64,000 nt of DNA from CAVSRC01 sp963781775 (GTDB lineage: Bacteria; Pseudomonadota; Alphaproteobacteria; Rhizobiales; Kaistiaceae), in contig CAWAHE010000019.1 of NCBI GenBank assembly GCA_963781775.1, positions 62,001 to 126,000 of the forward strand, in the 5' to 3' direction. Below, one piece after another: positions 19,662 to 27,885 of the stretch; within the stretch, counting starts at the first letter, position 1; each line of letters begins with the position of its first letter. The notes beneath the pieces were generated by a model. That model saw nothing but the letters and a program-made list of their open reading frames with translations. It was not told the DNA's origin and searched no databases. A program made the translations under genes and the position numbers.

Positions 19662-20107
19662 CCCTCTCCCCATTGGGGAGAGGGACAGGGTGAGGGGCTC
19701 AGATGTCCTTGCCGTGCAAGACGCCAAGTAAATGCGAGAGAACGCCTTCTGTATTCCCCAGCACGTCGTTGTTCCAATACCTCAACAACGCGATATCCGC
19801 GCGATTCCAGATCATGATCGCGTGCCGTGTCGCGTTGGCTATCTGCGTGCTGGCCGCCGTCGATCTCAACGACTAGCCTCGCTTGTGTGCAGACAAAATC
19901 GGCGATCCACGGACCGATGGGCACCTGCCGCCTGAACTTGTGCTCGGCAAGACGGCGATCTCTCAGCAGAAACCACATCCGCATTTCCGCGTCTGTCATG
20001 CGCCGCCGGAGCCGCCGGGCACTGGCAATACCGGTTCGTTTCATCGTCCCGCATGGTGCCACAGTCCCCCTCACCCTGTCCCTCTCCCCACAAAAGGGGG
20101 AGAGGGG
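19662..20107. mobile_element. Inverted-repeat cassette carrying a DUF559 nuclease-like gene
   Basis: A hairpin CCCTCTCCCC/GGGGAGAGGG at 19662-19684 followed by ACAGGGTGAGGGG ends one base before the DUF559 stop codon. The same unit in opposite orientation occurs at 20066-20107 (CCCCTCACCCTGT, then the hairpin), 22 bp before the gene start. The cassette is thus bounded by inverted repeats of about 36-42 bp whose arms both point inward and holds a single gene. A third, solitary copy lies at 20175-20207. Mobility is inferred from layout; no target duplication was identified. Confidence 0.55.
19699..20044 (-). pseudogene. DUF559 endonuclease-like protein, frameshifted near its C-terminus
   Basis: The ATG at 20044 opens MKRTGIASARRLRRRMTDAE, followed by the DUF559 core: MWFLLRDRRLAEHKFRRQVP, IADFVCTQARLVVEIDGGQH and RDHDLESRGYRV. 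The residues IDGGQH and the earlier Glu belong to the PD-(D/E)XK-like nuclease fold related to Vsr. The family continues with a YWNNDVLGNTEGVL segment; here that appears only after a one-base shift near 19781-19790, and the restored frame ends at 19699-19701 after HGKDI. Restored length is about 115 residues. Without correction the frame runs on into the flanking repeat. Either a recent inactivation or a sequence error. Confidence 0.75.
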
Positions 20108-20174
20108 ACGCAATTTGCGACGACGTTCGCAACAATGGCGTTCGAGATTGAAATTACGGGACCGCCACATCGCG

Positions 20175-20207
20175 CCCTCTCCCCATCGGGGAGAGGGATG
20201 GGGTGAG
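20175..20207. repeat. Solitary copy of the CCCTCTCCCC hairpin repeat
   Basis: CCCTCTCCCCATCGGGGAGAGGG (in two arms, 20175-20184 and 20188-20197) followed by ATGGGGTGAG. It has the same orientation as the copy at 19662 and lies 68 bp outside the DUF559 cassette. Confidence 0.7.
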
Positions 20208-20339
20208 TGGGATGGCGGCGGGTTGAGCGGGTCGCACGGCTGCCCTGCGCGCCTTGCCGGGCGGGGGACTTGCGTTTTGCCGGATTCCGACCATCTTAGT
20301 CACCAACGGTAACCATCATCCCTGTGTGGAGGCGATGTC

Positions 20340-21254
20340 ATGTCCTTGCGTCCCGTGAAGCGCGTCGTCGACGCCAAACCGACCATGGAAGGTGCGGGCG
20401 TCAAGCTGCACCGCGCCTTCGGTTTCGGCCAGACCAGCGAATTCGATCCGTTCCTGCTTTTCGACGATTTCCGCAACGAGAACCCGGAGGATTTCCTCGC
20501 CGGCTTCCCGTGGCATCCGCATCGCGGCATCGAGACCATCACCTATGTGCTCGCCGGCTCGGTCGAGCATGGCGACAGCCTCGGCAATCGGGGCAGCCTC
20601 GGTTCCGGTGACGTCCAGTGGATGACGGCCGGTAGCGGCATCATGCATCAGGAGATGCCGCAGGGTGACGCCAAGGGCCGCATGCACGGTTTCCAGCTCT
20701 GGGCCAATCTGCCGGCGTCGCTCAAGATGACGCGGCCGCGCTATCAGGACATCAAGGCCGGCGACATTCCCGAGGTGATCGACGATGACGGCACCATCGT
20801 GCGCGTCGTGGTCGGCGATTTCTGGGGCAAGAAGGGGCCGGTCGAAGGCGTCGCCGCCGATCCGAACTACATCGACGTGTGGGTGCCGCCGGGCAAGAAA
20901 AAGACCCTGCCGGTCGAGACCACCCGCCACGCCTTCGCCTATGTCTTCGAGGGCTCTGGCACGTTCCGCGATGCCTCGCGTCCGTTCGGCGTGTTGACCG
21001 AGAAGAGCGACGCCAATGGCGACGAGCTGCTCATCCGCGAGACCGTCGGCAACCGTTCGATGGTGCTGTTCGATTCCGGCGATGAAGTCACCGTGCAGGC
21101 CGGCGACGAAGGCATCCGTTTCCTGCTCGTCTCGGGCAAGCCGCTCAAGGAGCCGGTCGCGTGGTACGGCCCGATCGTGATGAACACGCAGGCCGAGTTG
21201 CAGCAGGCCGTGCGCGACCTGCAGACCGGCAACTTCATCAAGGAGACTGCGTAA
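20340..21254 (+). CDS. Pirin family protein
   Basis: A 304-residue bicupin. The N-terminal cupin carries the pirin metal site: FPWHPHRGIETITYVLAG (two His and the following Glu) and the later GSGIMHQEMP, with DPFLLFDDFR upstream. Bacterial pirins bind a single iron and some show quercetin 2,3-dioxygenase activity, but the physiological role varies between species. The C-terminal pirin_C domain begins near residue 175 (YIDVWVPPGKKKTLPVE). The gene is 3 bp upstream of the SDR gene and certainly co-transcribed with it. GTGGAGG lies just before the ATG. Confidence 0.9.
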   Translation: MSLRPVKRVVDAKPTMEGAGVKLHRAFGFGQTSEFDPFLLFDDFRNENPEDFLAGFPWHPHRGIETITYVLAGSVEHGDSLGNRGSLGSGDVQWMTAGSGIMHQEMPQGDAKGRMHGFQLWANLPASLKMTRPRYQDIKAGDIPEVIDDDGTIVRVVVGDFWGKKGPVEGVAADPNYIDVWVPPGKKKTLPVETTRHAFAYVFEGSGTFRDASRPFGVLTEKSDANGDELLIRETVGNRSMVLFDSGDEVTVQAGDEGIRFLLVSGKPLKEPVAWYGPIVMNTQAELQQAVRDLQTGNFIKETA

Positions 21255-21257
21255 GCC

Positions 21258-22034
21258 ATGGCTGGCGCCGGCAGGACGGCACTCGTCACCGGCGCCAACC
21301 GCGGCATCGGGCTGGAGGTCTGCGCTCAGCTTAAGGCGCAGGGCTTCGCGGTCATCCTCACCAGCCGCGACGAGGCGGACGGCCGCGCCGCCGCGGAGAA
21401 GCTCGGCGTCGACTACCGCCACCTCGACGTGACGGATCCGAAGAGCATCGCCGCGCTGGCCGATGGCCTGCGCCGCGACGGCCGCAGCATCGACGTGTTG
21501 ATCAACAACGCCGCCGTGTCGCTCGATGGTTTCGACAGCGCGGTCGTCCGCCAGACGCTGGCCGCGAATTTCTTCGGTGCGCTGGCGCTGACCGAGGCGC
21601 TGCTGCCGCTGATGACCGACGGCGGCGCCATCGTCATGGTGTCGAGCGGCATGGGCGAACTGCACGCCTATTCGCCGGCGATCCGCGCGCGCTTCGCCGA
21701 TCCGAAACTCACCCGCGACCAGCTTGTCGCGCTGGTCGGCGAATTCCAGAGCGCCGTCGACGCCGGCAATCACACCGGGGCCGGCTGGCCGTCCTCGGCC
21801 TATCGCGTGTCGAAGGCGGCCATCGTTGCGCTCGCCAAGGTGCTGGCGCGCGATCTCGCCTCTCGCCATATCCGCGTCAATGCGGTCTGCCCCGGCTGGG
21901 TGCGCACGCGCATGGGCGGCGGTTCGGCGCCACGCAGCGTGGCGCAGGGTGCCGCGTCGGTGGTGTGGGCCGCCGATCCGCCCGGCGAGACCACCGGCGG
22001 CTTCTTCCGCGACGGCAAACCCGCCACCTGGTGA
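21258..22034 (+). CDS. Short-chain dehydrogenase/reductase
   Basis: A 258-residue NAD(P)-dependent oxidoreductase of the classical SDR type, closest in pattern to carbonyl-reductase-like members. The nucleotide motif is TGANRGIGLEV (residues about 11-21), with NNAAVS, the catalytic Ser in VMVSSGMGE, and YRVSK with Tyr and Lys. An insertion between the Ser and the Tyr (LHAYSPAIRARFADPKLTRD) matches carbonyl-reductase-like SDRs. Substrate unknown. The start follows the pirin stop by 3 bp. Confidence 0.88.
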   Translation: MAGAGRTALVTGANRGIGLEVCAQLKAQGFAVILTSRDEADGRAAAEKLGVDYRHLDVTDPKSIAALADGLRRDGRSIDVLINNAAVSLDGFDSAVVRQTLAANFFGALALTEALLPLMTDGGAIVMVSSGMGELHAYSPAIRARFADPKLTRDQLVALVGEFQSAVDAGNHTGAGWPSSAYRVSKAAIVALAKVLARDLASRHIRVNAVCPGWVRTRMGGGSAPRSVAQGAASVVWAADPPGETTGGFFRDGKPATW

Positions 22035-22138
22035 TCCCGGCTTGGCCGGTCCGCCGCTTCCGCGCTAAACCCTTGTGATCCCGCCGCGACCGGCCGATTC
22101 CCGCCGGTCCGGCCGTCGCGAGAGGGGAGCGCCCGCGC

Positions 22139-23587
22139 TTGCTGCCACAGATCTGGCCGGCCATCCTGACCCTTGGCTGGATTCTCTTCGCGATCGCGGC
22201 GGGCGAGGGGGCGATGGCGCTGGTGGCGCTGGCGAGCCATGACGGGCTCGCCGGGGTCTTCGTCGCCAACGCCGCGATCACCGCATTGTTCGCCGGCGCC
22301 TGTGTACTGACCACCAAGGGCCGCACGTTCCAGCTTCGCTTCCGCGACGCGGCGCTGCTGACCGTGGTGTCGTGGTTCGTGGTGCCGCTGTTCGGTGCGC
22401 TGCCGCTGACCGCGCCGCCGGCCGGCCTCAGCCTGCTCGACGCCTATTTCGAATCGGTGTCGGGGCTGACCACCACCGGCTCCACCGTGCTCTCCGGCCT
22501 CGACAAGCTGCCGCCTTCGATCCTCCTATGGCGCTCGACGCTGCAATGGATCGGCGGCATTGGCATCATCGGCCTCGCCATCCTCATCCTGCCGTTCCTG
22601 AAGATCGGCGGCATGCAGCTTTTTCGCCTGGAATCCTCCGACCGCTCCGAAGACGTGGTGCCGCGCGTGCGCAGCGTCGCCAATTCGGTCGGCCAGATCT
22701 ATCTGGCCATCACGCTTGCCTGCTTTCTGGCCTACTGGGGCCTCGGCATGTCGCCCTTCGACGCACTCAACCATGCCTTCACGACCGTTTGCACCGGCGG
22801 CTACTCGACCCACGATGCGTCGTTCTCGTGGTTCAACAGCCGGCCCATCGAATGGGCGGCGGTCGTCTTCATGAGCGCCGGTGCGCTTCCCTTCCTAGCC
22901 TTCCTGCGCATCCTCAGGCGCGGCCGGCTCAGCCAGCGCGTCGATCCGCAGGTCAAGGCCTACTTTCTCATTGCGGCGGCGCTGTCGCTCATTCTCGCCG
23001 TCTGGCTGATCGGCAACAACCATTTCGGCGTGTTCGCGGCGGCCACGACCGCCACCTTCACCGTCGTCTCGATCATGACGACCACCGGCTTCGGCTCCGG
23101 CGATTTCGCGCTGTGGGGCACCTTTGCCGCCACCTTCATCTTCATGGTGTCGTTTGTCGGTGGCTGCACCGGCTCGACCGCGGGCGGCATCAAGGTGTTC
23201 CGCCTGCAGATCATGGCGCGGATCGTCATCCAGCATGTCCGCCAGGCGATCCACCCGCATGTTGTCAGCCCGCTGCGCTATGGCGAGCGCGTGGTGAGCG
23301 ACGAGGAGGCGGCCTCGGTCGGCACCTTCGTCTTCCTCTACTTCCTCACCTTCGCCATTGCCTCGGTGCTGGTCGGCTTCACCGGCGTCGATGCGGCGAG
23401 CGCCATGTCGGCGGTCGCGGCGACGCTCGGCAATGTCGGCCCGGGCATCACCGAGGCGCTCGGACCGGCCGGCAACTTCGCCGCGCTGCCGGAGGCGACC
23501 AAGGCGCTGCTGGCGGTCGCCATGATCGTCGGCCGGCTGGAGATCCTGGGCGTGCTGATCCTGTTCCTGCCGAGTTTCTATCGCTGA
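22139..23587 (+). CDS. trkH: Trk-type potassium uptake protein, membrane subunit
   Basis: A 482-residue K+ transporter subunit with four repeated membrane-pore-membrane units. The pore-loop signatures are visible: SVSGLTTTGSTVL, FTTVCTGGYST, SIMTTTGFGSGDF and TLGNVGPG, each with the selectivity-filter glycine, plus SFVGGCTGSTAGGIK. It would work with a cytoplasmic TrkA regulator, which is not in this window. The start is an unusual TTG at 22139; GAGGGGAG lies 10-14 bases upstream and no better start fits the family N-terminus. The 104 bp spacer after the SDR gene is GC-rich and contains no obvious element. Confidence 0.92.
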   Translation: MLPQIWPAILTLGWILFAIAAGEGAMALVALASHDGLAGVFVANAAITALFAGACVLTTKGRTFQLRFRDAALLTVVSWFVVPLFGALPLTAPPAGLSLLDAYFESVSGLTTTGSTVLSGLDKLPPSILLWRSTLQWIGGIGIIGLAILILPFLKIGGMQLFRLESSDRSEDVVPRVRSVANSVGQIYLAITLACFLAYWGLGMSPFDALNHAFTTVCTGGYSTHDASFSWFNSRPIEWAAVVFMSAGALPFLAFLRILRRGRLSQRVDPQVKAYFLIAAALSLILAVWLIGNNHFGVFAAATTATFTVVSIMTTTGFGSGDFALWGTFAATFIFMVSFVGGCTGSTAGGIKVFRLQIMARIVIQHVRQAIHPHVVSPLRYGERVVSDEEAASVGTFVFLYFLTFAIASVLVGFTGVDAASAMSAVAATLGNVGPGITEALGPAGNFAALPEATKALLAVAMIVGRLEILGVLILFLPSFYR

Positions 23588-23596
23588 GCGCCGGGC

Positions 23597-23637
23597 CAAA
23601 AAGCGAAGGCCGGGATCGCTGTCCGCGAACCCGGCCT
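23597..23637 (-). terminator. Intrinsic terminator of the small membrane-protein gene
   Basis: AGGCCGGG (23607-23614) and CCCGGCCT (23630-23637) form a perfect 8-bp stem. On the minus strand the stem is followed by TTCGCTTTTTGG, so it ends transcription from the small gene at 23678-23761; it also lies just past the trkH stop. Confidence 0.6.
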
Positions 23638-23677
23638 CCGTCTGATCTTGTAGGCCCCTTTGATCGTGTCGCCCGCG

Positions 23678-23761
23678 CTAGAGTGCGCCGAGAACGATAG
23701 CCCCGATGAACAGGAACGCCGCACACACGATGACCACATGGAACGGTCGAGCTAGGCTCAT
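23678..23761 (-). CDS. 27-residue hydrophobic small protein
   Basis: A very short reading frame, MSLARPFHVVIVCAAFLFIG and seven more residues (AIVLGAL), giving one membrane-spanning helix with a positively charged cytoplasmic start. It has GGGAG 7 bases before its ATG, a plausible promoter upstream (TTGTCG, 16 bases, TAGACT near 23820-23795), and an intrinsic terminator 40 bp downstream. These three signals around so short an ORF make it a credible gene. No family is recognised; single-helix peptides of this kind often modulate a membrane transporter, and trkH is the nearest one, but that link is only positional. Confidence 0.6.
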   Translation of the reverse strand: MSLARPFHVVIVCAAFLFIGAIVLGAL

Positions 23762-24032
23762 GGTCTGACTCCCGTACCTTTGGCACTGTCACGGAGTCTA
23801 TCGCACGGTAACCATTCGACAAGCAAAAACGATCCCGCACTGCGGCATTGAACATATCGAATCAAGTTCGCGGCCTAAGCCATTCTCGAAGCATCATTTT
23901 TCCCTGTGGATACGATCCCGCGACCGGCGCCCGGATACGGATTCATGGCGGCGGGGGCGCAAATCGGCTATGTCGCGCGGGCGGCCGACAAGCCGGTTCG
24001 CCCTTCATCCGCAGACAGGCCATCCGACCGCC

Positions 24033-24935
24033 ATGGCATCCCGCTTTTCCGCATCGACATCGCGACTGGCGCTGATCAGCGTCGCGGTCGGCGTGGTCGT
24101 GCTGGGGCTGAAGTTCCTCGCCTGGCGGCTCACCGGTTCGGTCGCGCTGTGGTCGGATGCGCTGGAGAGCCTCGTCAACGTGGCGACCGCCGTGGCGGCG
24201 CTCGCCGCCATCCGCTACTCGGCCATGCCGGCCGACGCCAACCATCCGTTCGGCCATCACAAGGCGGAGTACTTCTCCGTGGTGCTGGAGGGCGTGCTCA
24301 TCGTCATCGCCGCGTTTTCCATCCTGTCTTCGGCGTGGGAGGGCTTCACGGCCCCGCAAGCGCTTCGGCAGCCGTTCGAGGGGCTGGCGTTCAACCTCGC
24401 GGCGACTGCGATCAATGCCGTCTGGGCGACGGTGCTGGTGCGTCACGGCCGCAAGCATCGCTCGCCGGCGCTCACCGCCGATGGCACGCATCTGTTCACC
24501 GACGTCGCCACCTCGGCCGGCGTCTTCGTCGGCCTGCTGCTGGCGCTCGCCACCGGCTGGCTGATCCTCGATCCGCTGCTGGCCGCGCTGGTCGCGGTCA
24601 ACATCCTCTGGCAGGGCTGGCTGCTCATCCGCGAGTCGATCGGCGGGCTGATGGACGAGGCGGTGCGACCCGAGACGCTCGATCGCATCCGCGCGGTCAT
24701 CTCGGAAAACGCCGCCGGCGCCATCGAGGCGCATGACGTGCGCACGCGCCACGCCGGCCGCATGACCTTCATCGAGTTCCACCTGGTGGTGCCCGGCGCC
24801 ATGCCGGTGTCGGAGAGCCACGAGATCTGCGACCGCATCGAGCGGGCGCTGCGCGCGGAAGTCTCCGACGCCCACATCGCCATCCACGTCGAGCCGGAAG
24901 AGAAGGCCAAGCACACCGGCGTCGTGGTCGTCTAG
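24033..24935 (+). CDS. Cation diffusion facilitator (CDF) metal efflux transporter
   Basis: A 300-residue CDF transporter with six membrane helices and a cytoplasmic C-terminal domain. The metal site in helix 2 is SDALESLVN, with the partner DGTHLFTD in helix 5. Residues NHPFGHHKAEYFSVVLEG match the conserved family loop, and the C-terminal ferredoxin-like domain starts near 215. CDF proteins export Zn, Fe, Mn or Co; the metal here cannot be assigned. The ATG at 24033 is chosen because it directly precedes the first helix; the in-frame stretch from 23970 lacks family features. The 271-bp spacer before it contains the promoter of the divergent small gene and nothing else recognised. Confidence 0.88.
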   Translation: MASRFSASTSRLALISVAVGVVVLGLKFLAWRLTGSVALWSDALESLVNVATAVAALAAIRYSAMPADANHPFGHHKAEYFSVVLEGVLIVIAAFSILSSAWEGFTAPQALRQPFEGLAFNLAATAINAVWATVLVRHGRKHRSPALTADGTHLFTDVATSAGVFVGLLLALATGWLILDPLLAALVAVNILWQGWLLIRESIGGLMDEAVRPETLDRIRAVISENAAGAIEAHDVRTRHAGRMTFIEFHLVVPGAMPVSESHEICDRIERALRAEVSDAHIAIHVEPEEKAKHTGVVVV

Positions 24936-25057
24936 ACCGCCCCCCGAACCGCCTGTCAGCGTCCTGAAAGGTGGCTTGTGCAGCATGGCTGCCCGAGCGC
25001 CTCCCGCCAAACGCGCCTGAAATGGTGCAGCAACAAACCGAAGGCATAAGAATCAAG

Positions 25058-26119
25058 ATGACGCCGCGCTTCAAGTTGGTGGTGGTGATGAGTGCTGCGC
25101 TGGCGGTCGGGCTGTTCGCGATGCCCGACGCCACCCTGGCGCGAACGCACCACGTCGTACCGAAAAAGCCGGCGCCCGTCGCGACGCCGCTGCCGCCGGC
25201 CGATCCGGCTGCCGTGCCGCACGACGCCAGTTCGCTTGGCGGCTACAACGTGCTGGTCGCCGATCGCGGCAACAACCGCATCCTGCTCATCAGTCCCGAC
25301 AAGCAGATCCTGTGGCAATACGATTTCGTCGGATTGCCGCGCAGCGCCGGCGCCGACGATGCCTTCTTCGCCGATGACGGCAAGAGCGTCATCGTCAATC
25401 TCGAGCACTCGCAGGTCATCCAGATCATCGATTTCGCCAGCAAGCAGGTCACCTGGGAATACGGCCAGCTCGGTAAGCGCGGTTCGAAGGACGGGCTGCT
25501 CAACTTTCCCGACGATGCCTACAAGCTGCCCAATGGCGACGTGATCGTCGCCGACATCCGCAACTGCCGCATTCTGGAAATTTCGCCGGACAAGAAGATC
25601 GTCCGCCAGGCCGGCGTCACCGGCCGCTGCGGCGCCAGGGCGCCGCTGCTTGCCTCGCCCAATGGCGACACGCCGCTCCCCAACGGCCACGTCCTGATCA
25701 GCACGATCAACGATCATTCGCTGATCGAGCTCGACGAAAACTGGCAGCCGATCCTCAGGCTGGTGCTGCCGATCCTCTACCCGTCCGACCCACAGCCGAC
25801 CAAGGCCGGCAACTTCCTCGTCAGCAGCTACACCCACCCCGGCCGGATCGTCGAGGTCGCCCACGATGGCAGCCTCGTGTGGGACTACGCGGCCGCGGGC
25901 GAGGGCGGTCTCAACCGTCCGTCGCTCGCCATCGAACTGCCCAACGGCAATATCCTCGCCAACGACGACCTGAACCATCGCATCATCGTCGTCGACAAGG
26001 CGTCGAAGAAGATCCTCTGGCAATACGGCGTCACCGGCCGGCGCGGGGCGGCGCCCGGCTATCTCGCCATCCCCGATGGCCTCGATATCATCAAGGCAGA
26101 CACCAATGCTGCACATTGA
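25058..26119 (+). CDS. Exported beta-propeller protein (NHL/PQQ-like repeats)
   Basis: A 353-residue secreted protein. A signal peptide (FKLVVVMSAALAVGLFAMP) is followed by a Pro-rich spacer and then about six propeller blades with recurring phrases such as NVLVADRGNNRILLISPDKQ, KLPNGDVIVADIRNCRILEI and ELPNGNILANDDLNHRIIVV. The blades resemble NHL or arylsulfotransferase-type repeats; no catalytic His of the sulfotransferase kind is obvious, so a binding role is as likely. The ATG at 25058 begins the signal peptide. It overlaps the next gene by 14 bases, implying that the two exported proteins are made together. Confidence 0.75.
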   Translation: MTPRFKLVVVMSAALAVGLFAMPDATLARTHHVVPKKPAPVATPLPPADPAAVPHDASSLGGYNVLVADRGNNRILLISPDKQILWQYDFVGLPRSAGADDAFFADDGKSVIVNLEHSQVIQIIDFASKQVTWEYGQLGKRGSKDGLLNFPDDAYKLPNGDVIVADIRNCRILEISPDKKIVRQAGVTGRCGARAPLLASPNGDTPLPNGHVLISTINDHSLIELDENWQPILRLVLPILYPSDPQPTKAGNFLVSSYTHPGRIVEVAHDGSLVWDYAAAGEGGLNRPSLAIELPNGNILANDDLNHRIIVVDKASKKILWQYGVTGRRGAAPGYLAIPDGLDIIKADTNAAH

Positions 26120-26498
26120 ACGCGTGTGGAAACCGGCCGCGGCTTTGATCGCCGCTGTCGGCGTCGCCGTCACGCTCGGCGGCGCGGCGGCGACCCCGGC
26201 GCCGGTGGTGCACAAGGTGGGTGCGGTTACCCGCCATGCGGCCAAATATGCCGGTCAGGACATCGTGCTTACCGGCTACCTGCTCGCCCGCGAGCCCGGC
26301 TACGTCCTGTTCTCCGACGAGCCCGGCGGCCGCATCGGGCGCTACGACCTGCCGGTCTCCGGCGACGGCATCGACCAGCTCCAGCCGCGCACGAAATACG
26401 TGATCGAGGGCACGTTCCTCGATCATGGCCTGACCGCCAGCAACGGCAACGCCTACCATCTGGCGCTCACCGCTCCGCCGCAGCCGGCGACGCCCTAG
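26106..26498 (+). CDS. Exported small protein, possibly OB-fold
   Basis: A 130-residue protein with a signal peptide (WKPAAALIAAVGVAVTLGG) and a compact beta-rich body: AAKYAGQDIVLTGYLLARE, then GYVLFSDEPGGRIGRYDLPV, then KYVIEGTFLDHGLTAS. The order resembles bacterial OB-fold exported proteins (strand, turn, 'G-Y-L', 'Y-V-I-E-G'), but no named family is recognised. It starts inside the last codons of the propeller gene and so probably acts with it outside the membrane. Confidence 0.62.
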   Translation: MLHIERVWKPAAALIAAVGVAVTLGGAAATPAPVVHKVGAVTRHAAKYAGQDIVLTGYLLAREPGYVLFSDEPGGRIGRYDLPVSGDGIDQLQPRTKYVIEGTFLDHGLTASNGNAYHLALTAPPQPATP

Positions 26499-26561
26499 CG
26501 CCAGGATTCGGTGAGGGGCGACGGCAGGCGGCTTGGGTATGCCCAGCATCAGGCGCGCGGC

Positions 26562-27053
26562 TCACGCAACCTTGGCGCCGAGGATGCGAATCGTGCGGGC
26601 CGGAAAGAAGCCGCCGCAGAGCCCGAGCCAGAAAGCGACGCCGATGACGAAGCTCGGCACGGCGATGGTTGCGGGAGACATGGCGGCGAGGGTGCCGAGG
26701 ACGAAACGCGTCCAGAAGATCGCCATGATGATCGCCAGGGGCAGCAGGCTGCCACGCACGAGGAAGCGCCAGTGGCTGGGATCGCGCACGACGCCGTGCG
26801 GGATACCGAAGACCGACTGATTGAGGGCGATGGTCGCCAGGATGCCGGCGCACCATGCGGCCAGCGCACGCGGATCCAGGCCGAAGGTGGCGACGAGGCC
26901 ATAGGCCGAATAGGCGACCAGCACCAGCGGAAGCGCCAGCACGACGGCCCCGGGCACGCTGCGGTCCCGGGCCTGGAGCAGCCCGAGGCCGATCAGACCC
27001 AACAACAGCGCCCAAACCCAACGCGGCGCATGCAGGATGATCTGCCAGAGCAT
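26562..27053 (-). CDS. DUF6622-like integral membrane protein
   Basis: A 163-residue protein with about five hydrophobic segments and the N-terminal pattern MLWQIILHAPRWVWALLLGL that recurs in the DUF6622 family. The central GLDPRALAAWCAGILA and FVIGVAFWLGLCGGFF segments also fit. Function is unknown for the family. It lies alone on the minus strand, convergent with the exported-protein pair, and upstream of it is a 600-bp repeat-rich spacer. Confidence 0.68.
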   Translation of the reverse strand: MLWQIILHAPRWVWALLLGLIGLGLLQARDRSVPGAVVLALPLVLVAYSAYGLVATFGLDPRALAAWCAGILATIALNQSVFGIPHGVVRDPSHWRFLVRGSLLPLAIIMAIFWTRFVLGTLAAMSPATIAVPSFVIGVAFWLGLCGGFFPARTIRILGAKVA

Positions 27054-27169
27054 CGATGTCTCCCTCGGTTGACGACTTCACCGAGCATAGCACTGCTTGG
27101 GAGTCACTGGCGCGCAGTGACGCCATGTGCCGTGTCGATGCCGGGTCTTGCGGCGCACGGCGCCACACC

Positions 27170-27687
27170 CATCCGTCATGGCCGGCGGGCCTTTAACCCG
27201 CGGACTTGATCCGGGGGTCGTCCCGGCCATCCACGTCTTTCTCTGAGTTTCCCGGACCGCGTGCGCCGGAGGCGCATCGCGTGATCCGGGACCCAGTGCA
27301 AGACTCTTGGGCGCGCCGCGCCACCCTTTGTTCGTCATCGCCGCGCTTGACGCGGCGATCCACTCCATTGGCCCCGCCCGCATATCCGGTGGCGCTATTG
27401 GCGTGGATGGCCCGGGCTGACCCCCGGGGGCTAAAGGCCCACCGGCCATGACGGTGGATGTTGGACTGCCCGATTGTCCGGCAACGACTTCCGTTCATCC
27501 CGCGAAGCATGCCACCGACTACGATCGCGGGGCGCATCGCGGTGAGCCTGCATCCCCCCGTTCGTCCCCGCGCAGGCGGGGACCCAGCGCAAGACTCTCG
27601 GGCGCATCGCGCCACACCTGTCCGTCAGGCGGGGCGCAGCAGCGTCGTCATGGCCGGGCTTGACCCGGCCATCCACGTCCTGTCGCG
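27170..27687. repeat. Mosaic of intergenic palindromic repeats
   Basis: This 518-bp gene-free stretch is built of repeat modules. A motif of the form GGCCGG...CCGGCCATCCACGTC occurs at about 27180-27236 and again at 27652-27680. A roughly 40-bp direct repeat, beginning GGGACCCAG and containing CAAGACTC, is at 27288-27326 and 27578-27617 (about 85% identical). A hairpin CGCCGCGCTTGACGCGGCG lies at about 27340-27358. The pattern resembles rhizobial intergenic mosaic elements. No coding potential is visible. Confidence 0.6.
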
Positions 27688-27885
27688 CTATCGAAACGAC
27701 AGCCAGTCGGTCACACTCGTGAGGTCGTGTTTCTCCGCAAACCAGCGCACGAAATCGGCTCGATCGACATTTTCACGGAAATAGCGGCACAGGTCCGCAC
27801 GATCGAGGCCTGTGTCGCCGAGGGTGATAGCGAAGTCCTTTTGCATACATTCGTCGACGTCGCGCTGCCACTCGTCAAAGCTCAT
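27688..27885 (-). CDS. Small acidic protein coupled to an HNH endonuclease gene
   Basis: A 65-residue, acidic, helical protein (MSFDEWQRDVDECMQKDFAI at the start, ending VTDWLSFR). The ATG at 27885 overlaps the stop codon of the restored HNH frame as ATGA, so it belongs to that operon. No family is recognised. Its small size, negative charge and coupling to a nuclease gene would fit an inhibitor or partner, but this is a guess from position only. Confidence 0.55.
   Translation of the reverse strand: MSFDEWQRDVDECMQKDFAITLGDTGLDRADLCRYFRENVDRADFVRWFAEKHDLTSVTDWLSFR

Noticed and set aside
23846..23870. GAAC...GTTC pair resembling a LexA site upstream of the CDF gene.
   Set aside because: Alphaproteobacterial LexA sites are direct repeats GTTC-N7-GTTC; here the arms are inverted with a different spacing.
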